Below are positions 57,186-64,000 of a stretch of 64,000 nt of DNA, one piece after another. Every line of letters begins with the position of its first letter. Position 1 is the first letter of the stretch. Position numbers and translations under genes: made by a program. The notes beneath the pieces are model-generated. The model made no database searches. It saw only the letters and a list, made by a program, of their open reading frames with translations, and was not told where the DNA came from. Source of the stretch: Kribbibacterium absianum (GTDB taxonomy: Bacteria; Actinomycetota; Coriobacteriia; Coriobacteriales; Atopobiaceae); contig NZ_JASJEX010000002.1 in the NCBI RefSeq assembly GCF_030067705.1, positions 62,001 to 126,000 of the forward strand. The letters run 5' to 3'.

Positions 57186-59330
57186 ATGCGCTTCAAAACC
57201 CCCATCCCGTTCGATCGGCTCGAAAGAAGCCCCACCCTTCGCGAGTGTCAGATCAACTACGGCAGCGACGACGAGCATGAGGAGCACGAGGCCAAGAGCG
57301 GCTACAAGCCCTTCTCGACCACGCTCGGCTTCGACCCGATGTGGTTCACGCTCGAGAACGACCGCTACAACCCCTATCTCGCCACCGCGTCCATGGGCAT
57401 CGCCAGCTGCACCTACGGCAACCTGCCGAGCAACGGCTACCGCTACATCGTCAGCTCGCTCCAGAACCTGGGCTTCCAGGACATCGACATCACGAGCTTC
57501 CACCACCGCAACGCCGAGGACGACAGCGACTTCGACAAGACCTGCAACCTCGTTGCCTATGCGTTCGCGCACCAGACCATCGCCGACGAGAACGGGAGAC
57601 CCTGCCAGCTCGTGGCGCTCGTGGTCCGCGGCACCAGTCACACCATCGAGTGGCGCAGCAACGCCGACGTGTGCCAACCGAACGGCGACGACTTCACGAT
57701 GCGCTGGCACCACGGGTTCCGCGCCAGCGAGCTGGAGTGCCTCGAGAGCTTCAAGCGCTACCTGACAGAGCACCATCTGGACGACCAGAGCACCCGCATC
57801 TGGAACCTCGGCCACAGCCGCGGCGCGCCGGTGGCCAACCTTCTCGGCATGGACCTCAACGAGATGGGCTTCAGCAGCGACTACGCCTTCACTGCCGACC
57901 ACGTGTACAGCTACTGCATCGCCTGCTCCATGACCACGATGGACACGGACGCCAACGGACCGGCCTACGCCAACATCTTCAACGTGAACGACCCGGAGGA
58001 CTTCATCGGCCTCGTGCCCCTCTTCTCGTGGGGCTTTCGCCGCTATGGCAGCGACGTGTACCTCCCCTCCCTCGCGACCAGCTACCGACTATTCAACGAA
58101 GCCAAGCCTGGCTCCGACAAGCTCTTCCATGTGCTGGGCGGCGCCCGCGCGAACACCGTGCACGGCATCGCGGGGCCCGACACCTTCGACCGCGACTCCG
58201 CCGACTGCGTCGCGGACGTCAAGGAGATGTACCGGCTCCCCCACAAGAGCGCCGGGGAATGGCGGCCCTTCTCCGACTTCTTCGACACCTTCTGCACCGT
58301 GGCCGGCGTGAAGGGCCTCACGCTTATCAAGGATGCGACGAAGCTCGTGCGGCTCGCCGACGGCGCCTACATGCACGCCCTCACCTACTTCATGGAGGAC
58401 GAGGTCCTCGAGCCCCTTTCTCCCATCGCCCACAACGAGCAGCATTACCTCGCGCGACTCCAGACCCTGCAGAACCTCCAGCTGGACGTCACCGGCTGCA
58501 CGCTGCCGGACACGCGCCGCGTCGAGCTCTATGGCCCCGTGGACGTGGACGTTATCTGCTCGGATGCCCCGATGCCCACGGACACCTACAACGACGGTGT
58601 CGTGAACACCGAGGGTGTGAGCCTCCAACCCCGCGTGCCGGAAGGGCGCATCGTCTCCCAGGTCACCCGCGGCAAGGTGAACACCGACCTATGGGACACG
58701 CCCAACTGCGTCTCCGTGCACCACGACGACCGCACGCACAAGACCAGCGTGTGGCTCCCGGTCGGAGGTCACTACCTGCTCGTGCTGAAGGCCCGCAAGC
58801 CCCTCGAGAAGCTCGAGGGCACGGTCGCCGCCCAGCATCCCGGTGGCCCCGTGTACGCACAGACGGCGTTCACCAAGCCTGGACTGGCTCAGGACGAGCG
58901 CCTTGTGCTCGACGGAGCCGACCTCATCGCTCTTCTCCCCGATGAGCGCGTCCAAGCTGCCTATGCCGCGTACGCCGAGACGGGCGCCTTCCCACAGACA
59001 GTGAGCGTGGAGGCAGAGCCCGTCCCGGCGCGCACCGCCGGCGGCGACGTCACCAGCTCCCACAACCTGCAGCCCGGCGACCATGCCTACCTGCGTGCCT
59101 ACGAGCAGCCCGGCCATCGCTTCCGCGGCTGGTACCGCCTCGATGACAGCGGCAACCCTGGCGCGCTGGTCTCCAAGGACAAGCGCCTGGTGGTGCCCGT
59201 CCCTGGCGACCTTGACAAGGGCTCGCTGCCAGTTCGCGGTGGCACTGCAGCGGATGGCACACAGCCCGCAGACCCGTGGGTCATCGACAACAGCGCCGTG
59301 TACGAGCGATACGTGGCAGAGTTCGACTGA
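57186..59330 (+). CDS. Lipase-like alpha/beta hydrolase with C-terminal extension
   Basis: The 714-residue protein has a central serine hydrolase domain of lipase-3/Mbeg1 type: nucleophile elbow NLGHSRGAPVANLLG and VALVVRGTSH before it. A helical middle region follows, and a C-terminal beta-rich part (about 460-714) includes HRFRGWYRLDDSGN, which resembles InlB-type repeats. No signal peptide is visible, so the beta extension's resemblance to surface repeats is odd. AGGAG precedes the ATG. Confidence 0.7.
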   Translation: MRFKTPIPFDRLERSPTLRECQINYGSDDEHEEHEAKSGYKPFSTTLGFDPMWFTLENDRYNPYLATASMGIASCTYGNLPSNGYRYIVSSLQNLGFQDIDITSFHHRNAEDDSDFDKTCNLVAYAFAHQTIADENGRPCQLVALVVRGTSHTIEWRSNADVCQPNGDDFTMRWHHGFRASELECLESFKRYLTEHHLDDQSTRIWNLGHSRGAPVANLLGMDLNEMGFSSDYAFTADHVYSYCIACSMTTMDTDANGPAYANIFNVNDPEDFIGLVPLFSWGFRRYGSDVYLPSLATSYRLFNEAKPGSDKLFHVLGGARANTVHGIAGPDTFDRDSADCVADVKEMYRLPHKSAGEWRPFSDFFDTFCTVAGVKGLTLIKDATKLVRLADGAYMHALTYFMEDEVLEPLSPIAHNEQHYLARLQTLQNLQLDVTGCTLPDTRRVELYGPVDVDVICSDAPMPTDTYNDGVVNTEGVSLQPRVPEGRIVSQVTRGKVNTDLWDTPNCVSVHHDDRTHKTSVWLPVGGHYLLVLKARKPLEKLEGTVAAQHPGGPVYAQTAFTKPGLAQDERLVLDGADLIALLPDERVQAAYAAYAETGAFPQTVSVEAEPVPARTAGGDVTSSHNLQPGDHAYLRAYEQPGHRFRGWYRLDDSGNPGALVSKDKRLVVPVPGDLDKGSLPVRGGTAADGTQPADPWVIDNSAVYERYVAEFD

Positions 59331-59432
59331 GACCGAGGTCGCGGAATCAGGGGTCTTCGGCTAGGGCCTGCTCCATGAAGTCGCTCCAGCGCAGGTGCTC
59401 CCAGGAAACCGGAGCGCGAGCCGCATCCGCTG

Positions 59433-60266
59433 CTAACCCTGTTGTGCTCCGAGTTCTTCGGCGTACCGCGTGACAGCGTCCGCAAGCTCGCGTCCCCGTA
59501 GCTGGCTGAGCATCTGTAGGTCTTCAAAACGCTGCGCCGCGAGCAAAGCTCGCGTCACTGCTGCCATCTGCGCCTGGCCTTCTTCGCGGCCCTCTTCGCG
59601 CGCCTCGAAACGCTCGTCGGCAATGGCTGACTCCCAGCTCATGTGATCCTCCCTCCAGCGCACGTCGTCGCGCACTCGCACGACTTCTTCTTCGATGATA
59701 CGGGACAGCTCTCCCTCCGCACGGTCGCTGGCGATGTACGCGAGCAGGTCACGCAGCGCCTCGGAGTCAGCCCGCTCCGCGTTGTTCGCGCACAGGAACC
59801 GGGTCGTGTACTGCTCGCTCAGCACAAGCTCCGGCTCCTCGTCACACCGCTGCCGGAAGGTGTAGGACGCCCTCCCCAGCTTGAACGGGTCGAAGGTGCA
59901 GATCCACACCACGTTGACCCCTGGAAGCTCGTAGAACTTCTGCCCTTCATGCAGCAGGCTCACCACTATGCGAGCGGAGTACAGGGTCGTGCGCTCGGAC
60001 AGGTCGCCGTCGTCTGTTCTTTGAAGCTCGACGTCGTACACGGTCCCACTCGTCAGACGCAGTCGGGTGTCTAGGCGCACACCCCGAGAAGGCCCCGGTT
60101 CGTTAATCTCGAACTCACCCACAGCGTCCTCCGTCGGGCCCACGTCATAGCCCTCAATGGCCGATAGCACGGCGCGAGCCACGACCTCGTTCCGCATCAC
60201 GGTGTTGAACATATGGTGGTTGCGAATGCCGATGCTCTCCCACTGCCTCTCGTTCCAACTTTGCAC
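59433..60266 (-). CDS. Rpn-family PD-(D/E)XK nuclease (paralogue 1)
   Basis: The 277-residue protein fits the PDDEXK_2/Rpn family of recombination-promoting nucleases. The core is LDTRLRLTSGTVYDVELQRTD (Asp then Glu-x-Gln) followed by RTTLYSARIVVSLLHEGQKF and WICTFDPFK; the C-terminal tail is helical and ends DAVTRYAEELGAQQG. I chose the GTG at 60266 with GGAGGAGGG just upstream; an ATG at 60305 lacks a site. A paralogue lies at 61104 and shares the leader region and the C-terminal words. Confidence 0.82.
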   Translation of the reverse strand: MQSWNERQWESIGIRNHHMFNTVMRNEVVARAVLSAIEGYDVGPTEDAVGEFEINEPGPSRGVRLDTRLRLTSGTVYDVELQRTDDGDLSERTTLYSARIVVSLLHEGQKFYELPGVNVVWICTFDPFKLGRASYTFRQRCDEEPELVLSEQYTTRFLCANNAERADSEALRDLLAYIASDRAEGELSRIIEEEVVRVRDDVRWREDHMSWESAIADERFEAREEGREEGQAQMAAVTRALLAAQRFEDLQMLSQLRGRELADAVTRYAEELGAQQG

Positions 60267-60296
60267 GGCGCCCTCCTCCGTCTTGTCCCTTGCTGT

Positions 60297-60368
60297 TGCG
60301 AACAATTGTGCTCTATATACGGTCGGATGTTCGGTTAATGAAGGGACTTCACAGAAAGTGAACAGAAC
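60297..60368. promoter_or_regulatory. Conserved leader/promoter of Rpn paralogue 1
   Basis: GCGAACAATTGTGCTC, then GACTTCACA and CAGAAC, match the region 61981-62050 upstream of the second Rpn gene in order and spacing. GAACAATTGTGC is close to a palindrome around CAATTG. TATATAG on the minus strand could be the -10 box. Confidence 0.55.
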
Positions 60369-60394
60369 TACTGTTCTCTACTTGCGCCGACTGA

Positions 60395-61080
60395 GCAGTC
60401 CTAGACCCAGCAGGTGGTGCTTCGCAACGTCGTGGAGCGTCGCGACCTCGCACGACCTCAGGTGGCGCTGGCCCTCATGAAGCGCCCGCTCAGCCTCAGC
60501 GGGCGCCAACTGTCGTTGCGGCGGATCGAGAACGGCCTTCGCTCCGCAGCCTCAAAACCGGTCGGAGCTACCTCGGCGAGGCGTTCTACGACCTTCAGGA
60601 GGCCTGCCCGCTGTTTGCCGCAAGAGAGTTCGCGCGCGCCCTATCGGAGTCGGGCGGCGCGCCCCCAAAATCCATGCGGTGGACCCGCGAATCACGCCGG
60701 CGAACGCCAGAGCTTCCACCAGCGCCTCGGGCCAGCGGCTCAAGAACGCCGTGTACCTAGAGCTACCTCGCCGGGCAATCGGTCTCCGGCGCGGCAGCAT
60801 CGCTCCTTTGCGCACAAGTGACAGCTATAAGATCGACTTTGCGACCGGCGACGCGGCGACCGGGACTCCGCTGAGTCTGGTTCAGGTCTCTTGGGGCGTA
60901 AGCAACGAGAAGACCCTGGCGCGAGAAGTCCGGGCACTCCAGGCTGCCATGACGCAGTTCGACACGGCGCCTGGAGCGCTGGTGGCTGGCGCAGAGACCG
61001 CCGAGACCCCTGCGCCCACGCCCGGTGTCCAGATCATGCCAGCGTGGCGTCGGCTCCTGGACGGACAACCAGAACCGGGC
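60395..61080 (+). pseudogene. Remnant of a DUF4143-type AAA ATPase
   Basis: Fragments in changing frames match, in order, the C-terminal half of the AAA/DUF4143 family: VVLRNVVER and an LSGRQLSLRRIEN block, then LKTGRSYLGEAFYDLQEACP, PPKIHAVDPRI, LKNAVYLELPRR and SYKIDFATGD followed by LSLVQVSWGV and the closing helix. The family normally reads through these as one protein of about 400 residues; the ATPase N-terminal half is absent. It lies between the two Rpn genes. Confidence 0.75.
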
Positions 61081-61103
61081 CCGGCGGGGCCGCGTCCCCG
61101 AAC

Positions 61104-61955
61104 TCAGCCCCGCAGCCCCAGCTCCTCGGCGTACCGCGAGACGGCGTCCCCGAGCTCGCGCCCCTGCAGCTCGCTCAGCGCGCGCAGGTCCTCGAAGCGC
61201 TCCGCGCGCAGCAGCGCCTTCGCGACGGCGGCCATCTCGTCGCGCCCACAGGCCTCGCCCTCGGCCCGGCTCGCCTCGCGCTCCTCGTCCAGCATGAACT
61301 GGAAACTCGATGCCAACATGACGGCCTCCTCTGCCATGCGCTCCGTCGGGTGCTTACGGAATCGCTGCACGTAGCTATCAATCTTACTGGAGAGCTGGCC
61401 GGTCACCTCGTCCTCTTCGGCGTATTGTGCGAACTCTCGAATCTGGCCCTCCGGCATCTGGCGCCAGGCCTTCATGTTCACGAGCATGGTGTGTCGACGG
61501 TCATCGATGGAGTAGTCGCGATGGTTGTCCAAGACCGTGAGCCAGTTGTAGACGGGGTCACCAAAGCCGTACGGGTCGAAATCGCAGAACACCAAGACGT
61601 ACGTGTCCCCAAGCTCCGAATACTCCTCGCCGGCATCGATGGCGCCGCCCTGCATGCGCGTGTGATAGAAGCCCAGACGAGCATCGAAGTCGACGAGCTC
61701 TTTCCGCTGCATCTCGACGTCCCACTGAACAGCCTTGCCGCGGCCCCAAACATCCATTCGAATGCCCTTGGTTCCATCGGGGGTCTTGTAAACCTTCTCT
61801 TGAACCACCACTTCAAGGTCCTGCACCTTGATAGACCACGCGGCTTCGATGATCTCTCGAAAGACATCCTCCTGCTCAAAGACCCAGCAGAACAGGAGAT
61901 TCTCCTGAATGGACCGCGCCGGCTTCGAAGTTTTCTTTCCGTCCGTCTGTCTCAT
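61104..61955 (-). CDS. Rpn-family PD-(D/E)XK nuclease (paralogue 2)
   Basis: The 283-residue protein shows the PDDEXK_2/Rpn core GIRMDVWGRGKAVQWDVEMQ, split here as GIRMDVWG and WDVEMQRKEL, then RLGFYHTRMQGGAIDAG and LVFCDFDPYG. The tail RAERFEDLRALSELQGRELG matches the RFEDLQMLSQLRGREL tail of paralogue 1. I chose the ATG at 61955, with GAGGGGA upstream. The family is linked to DNA nicking and gene transfer; its role here is unknown. Confidence 0.82.
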   Translation of the reverse strand: MRQTDGKKTSKPARSIQENLLFCWVFEQEDVFREIIEAAWSIKVQDLEVVVQEKVYKTPDGTKGIRMDVWGRGKAVQWDVEMQRKELVDFDARLGFYHTRMQGGAIDAGEEYSELGDTYVLVFCDFDPYGFGDPVYNWLTVLDNHRDYSIDDRRHTMLVNMKAWRQMPEGQIREFAQYAEEDEVTGQLSSKIDSYVQRFRKHPTERMAEEAVMLASSFQFMLDEEREASRAEGEACGRDEMAAVAKALLRAERFEDLRALSELQGRELGDAVSRYAEELGLRG

Positions 61956-61980
61956 GATGTCCCCTCGCCCACTCTCTGGT

Positions 61981-62050
61981 GCGAACAATTGTGCTCCTAT
62001 TGCGGGTCTATGTTCGCAAATTGAGGGACTTCACAAAACACTGACAGAAC
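61981..62050. promoter_or_regulatory. Conserved leader/promoter of Rpn paralogue 2
   Basis: Shares GCGAACAATTGTGCTC, ATGTTCG, GAGGGACTTCACA and GACAGAAC with 60297-60368. It lies just upstream of paralogue 2 and next to the tandem family C repeats. Confidence 0.55.
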
Positions 62051-62071
62051 ATTTGTACGACTCAGAGGCGT

Positions 62072-62164
62072 GGACAAACGGCTCTCTCCGAAGCGTCCAA
62101 CCGTGGACAAATGGCTCTCTCCGAAGCGTCCAGGCGTGGACAAATGGCTCTCTCCGAAGCGTCC
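62072..62164. repeat. Three tandem 27 bp elements with 33 bp period (family C)
   Basis: Copies at 62072-62098, 62105-62131 and 62138-62164 are identical except for C/T at one position (GGACAAA(C/T)GGCT ... CCGAAGCGTCC), with 6-base spacers CAACCG-like. They are in the same orientation, unlike the inverted pairs at 46654 and 49713. Confidence 0.9.
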
Positions 62165-62189
62165 GGGAGCGGGAACGGAAAACGCGCAA

Positions 62190-62218
62190 TGAGCCAGGGC
62201 CCGACGGGTGCTGACTCA
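62190..62218. repeat. TGAGTCA-type element (family D, copy 5)
   Basis: TGAGCCA (62190-62196) and TGACTCA (62212-62218) surround a 15-nt core with GCCCGACGGGTG. The arms extend outward to GCGCAATGAG and CTCATTGCGC. It lies 32 bp beyond the stop of the gene at 62250 and probably terminates it. The stretch 61956-62249 holds only leader and repeats. Confidence 0.75.
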
Positions 62219-62249
62219 TTGCGCGCTTGATGCGGATGTCCGCGAACGG

Positions 62250-62762
62250 TTAGATCGTTGCCAGGATCTGCTGCAGCTGCTGCGGATCGTCGAACTGCCA
62301 GCGGAGTGCCTGATCGCCGTCGGGCTTCACGACCTCGCCCTTCCAGGTGGTGTCGTCGCCGTCGGCCTTGAACTCACGGGTGCGGACCATGTACTCGGGG
62401 GTGAACTCCTCCTCGTCGGGGAAGTCCTTGCGACCGAACCCATAGTCCAGGTCCTTGAGCAGCGCGTAGGTGGTGTCCTGCGCGGTGCGGCCGTCCATCT
62501 CCACCAGGCCCTTCTCGGGATTGAAGACGGCGGGCATGGCGCCGGCCTCGCCCACGTACACGGTGCGCACGCGCTCCTTGCGCGTGTTGTCGGCGCGGAC
62601 GGTGAGGTAGACGGCCACACCGATCACCGCCCACCAGGCGATGGCCACGATCAGGTCCAGCGGGTCGTCGACCAGGTACAGGCCTGTCGCATACCACACG
62701 AACAGCAGCACGCCGCAGGCAACTGCCAGGAGGGCGTAGATCGCTGTGCTTGCCTTTGACAT
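62250..62762 (-). CDS. Two-helix membrane protein of unknown function
   Basis: The 170-residue protein has two N-terminal membrane helices (about 7-29 and 36-57) and a soluble acidic C-terminal domain with FNPEKGLVEMDGRTAQDTTY and DYGFGRKDFPDEEEF. No named family is recognised. AAGGAG precedes the ATG. It lies 60 bp after the surface-protein gene, with a hairpin between. Confidence 0.75.
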   Translation of the reverse strand: MSKASTAIYALLAVACGVLLFVWYATGLYLVDDPLDLIVAIAWWAVIGVAVYLTVRADNTRKERVRTVYVGEAGAMPAVFNPEKGLVEMDGRTAQDTTYALLKDLDYGFGRKDFPDEEEFTPEYMVRTREFKADGDDTTWKGEVVKPDGDQALRWQFDDPQQLQQILATI

Positions 62763-62780
62763 GTGTCTCTCCTTTGGGAG

Positions 62781-62807
62781 GGGTGCCGGGGACGAGCCCC
62801 GGCACCC
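62781..62807. terminator. Terminator/attenuator after the surface-protein gene
   Basis: Perfect 11-bp arms GGGTGCCGGGG and CCCCGGCACCC with a 5-nt loop lie between the surface-protein stop and the start of the 62762 gene, without a clear T run. Confidence 0.75.
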
Positions 62808-62822
62808 AGCGTTACTTACGTA

Positions 62823-64000
62823 CTAGACGTGCTGCGTCTCGGTGACGGTGTCCGCGTCCATATCCACCACGTCGCGGCCGTCCACGAAGTCGCTCTTCAC
62901 GGACTTCAGCTGGCTCGCCAGACGCTGGCGACGGCCCACGAGCACCGCGCCGCTCACCACGGTGGCGACGATGCCCACGAACATCACCCAGTGCACCCAG
63001 CACTCCTGCTCGATCAGGTTCATGAGCGGGGTCGCGTCCTCACCGATGGTCTCGGGCTCGGCGGCCTGCGGGGTCGCGTCGTCAGCGATGGTCTCGGTGG
63101 CAGCCGGGGCCGCGGGCGCCGGAGCGGGCGCCGCAGGAGCAGCAGCCGGAGCAGCCGGAGTCACGGTCGGCGTCGTCGGAGCGGCGGGCGTCGGCGGCGT
63201 GGTCGGCGGCACAGGCGCAGCCACCGGGGTCACGGTCAGCGCGCCGAGGACCCACGTCACCGCGTAGTTGCGGAGCACGTTGTCCGGGTCGTTCACCGTG
63301 GCGGTGTTCTCGGACGTGCCGACGGTCTGGCGCATGCCCGTGGCCGTGATGGTGAGCAGCGAACCCTCGCCGTTCACGAAGCCGTCGCTCGTGACGGTGC
63401 CGCTGGTGAGCGGCGTGCCATCGAACACCTTGGTCGCGGAGCCGGTGGTGATGGTCAGCGGCGCCTGGGCGATCTGGAACCCGGTCTGGAACTCGCCGGC
63501 GTAGTTGCCGATGCCGCGCACGGCCACGGTCGCAGCGCCCGCGTCGGTGTTGTTCGAGTACACCAACTCGTAGTCGGTGCCCTCAGCCAGCGGGTTGCCG
63601 TTGCGGTCCACCACCGTCGGCGCCGGGGTCTGCGCCGTGCCGTTGTACGTGACATTGCCCGGGGCGGTGACGGTCACGCCGCTGTAGACCGGCTGGTCCG
63701 GGTTGTCCGGGTCCGGGTCCACCGGGTCGGTCGGGTCGATGGACTGGGCGGTGATGGTCAGCGTGCCGGCGGCGAAGCTCACCGTGTAGTTGCCCTGCTC
63801 CGCAGCGCCACTGGCGTTGATGGCGTAGGTGCCCGTGGCCTCGCCGGCCTCACGCTCGAGGCCGTAGTTAATCAGCGAGGCGCTCTCGCCATTGACCAGA
63901 CCCTCCACCGTGGCGGAGAAGGCCGGGTCCTCGGCGCCGTACACCTTGACCGCGTCGTTGGCCGTGACGGTCACCTGGGCCGGCAGGATCCGGTAGGTGC
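62823..64000 (-). CDS. Surface protein with MBG-type repeats, C-terminal part (cut by the window edge)
   Basis: The 392 visible residues are the C-terminal part of a larger secreted protein; the frame stays open to the right edge. Several beta-sandwich repeats of MBG/Ig type are seen (PAQVTVTANDAVKVYG, YNGTAQTPAPTVVDRNGN, APLTITTGSATKVFDG). A Pro-Ala-Thr spacer (about 130-190 residues before the end) follows, then a membrane helix VMFVGIVATVVSGAVLVG and a 40-residue cytoplasmic tail. There is no LPxTG sorting motif, so it is held by the helix. It probably mediates adhesion; the N terminus is not in the window. Confidence 0.82.
   Translation of the reverse strand, partial: TYRILPAQVTVTANDAVKVYGAEDPAFSATVEGLVNGESASLINYGLEREAGEATGTYAINASGAAEQGNYTVSFAAGTLTITAQSIDPTDPVDPDPDNPDQPVYSGVTVTAPGNVTYNGTAQTPAPTVVDRNGNPLAEGTDYELVYSNNTDAGAATVAVRGIGNYAGEFQTGFQIAQAPLTITTGSATKVFDGTPLTSGTVTSDGFVNGEGSLLTITATGMRQTVGTSENTATVNDPDNVLRNYAVTWVLGALTVTPVAAPVPPTTPPTPAAPTTPTVTPAAPAAAPAAPAPAPAAPAATETIADDATPQAAEPETIGEDATPLMNLIEQECWVHWVMFVGIVATVVSGAVLVGRRQRLASQLKSVKSDFVDGRDVVDMDADTVTETQHV

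Noticed and set aside
62072-62164. Three regular repeats with constant spacing, resembling a tiny CRISPR array
   Set aside because: The spacers are only six bases and nearly identical, no cas genes are near, and the same unit occurs elsewhere as inverted pairs.

Overview
The window looks like chromosomal DNA from a high-GC, strictly fermentative actinobacterium of class Coriobacteriia, probably Atopobiaceae (Olsenella/Parolsenella-like). The evidence is the GC-rich codon use, a single-chain pyruvate:ferredoxin oxidoreductase, a glycyl-radical enzyme with its activase, two paralogous C69 dipeptidases, PTS sugar transport, and NRAMP/MgtE-type proteins of the kind seen in Eggerthella relatives. 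No rRNA, tRNA, CRISPR array, complete insertion sequence or phage was seen. The genus assignment is inference.

Layout. 1-3111: the end of a cellobiose-type PTS operon (EIIC, EIIB) with a divergent PRD/EIIA regulator. 3132-8861: a leftward block of PAP2 phosphatase, YfcE-like phosphodiesterase, LytTR response regulator, LytS-type kinase, glycosyltransferase and QueT-like transporter. 9081-14611: two C69 dipeptidases flanking a YitT protein, then a sirtuin and a small acidic protein. 14723-25160: NifJ, an F6P-aldolase-type transaldolase, a glycyl-radical enzyme and activase, a DeoR regulator, and a ZIP metal transporter. 25181-30340: a broken PAS-GGDEF gene, then a compact type IV pilus/ComG-like operon with a PilT-type ATPase, four small membrane-anchored proteins and a PilC-type protein. 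30583-37994: a membrane protein, an NRAMP-related transporter coupled to an MgtE_N/CBS protein with a structured 5' leader, MarR, nitroreductase and two proteins of unknown function. 38173-42621: carAB. 42898-49699: an iron alcohol dehydrogenase, YaaA, a small acidic protein, a CDF exporter, LysR with a divergent CMD-cupin and flavodoxin pair, and two small proteins. 49777-55269: EttA, an orphan FtsX-type permease, an AbrB/RelE toxin-antitoxin pair, a spermidine-synthase-like protein and a nucleotidyltransferase/substrate-binding pair whose transferase is frameshifted. 55423-64000: GH13 amylase, a lipase-like protein, two Rpn-type PD-(D/E)XK nucleases around a decayed DUF4143 ATPase, a membrane protein, and the C-terminal part of an MBG-domain surface protein cut by the right edge.

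Working together. The PTS, NifJ, alcohol dehydrogenase, glycyl-radical and aldolase genes describe anaerobic sugar fermentation. The glycyl-radical enzyme, activase, FSA-type aldolase and DeoR group reads as one catabolic unit, possibly for a deoxy- or anhydro-sugar phosphate. The NRAMP-related and MgtE-like genes, ZIP and CDF proteins handle divalent metals.

The most unusual signal lies outside the genes. At least four families of short palindromic repeats recur within 64 kb: a 31-33 bp element placed exactly on stop codons, a 24 bp palindrome in two dense clusters plus a single copy, a 27 bp element present singly, inverted or in tandem, and a TGAGTCA...TGACTCA element with a CCCGACGGG core. 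A structured leader in front of the MgtE-like gene is a candidate unrecognised regulatory RNA.
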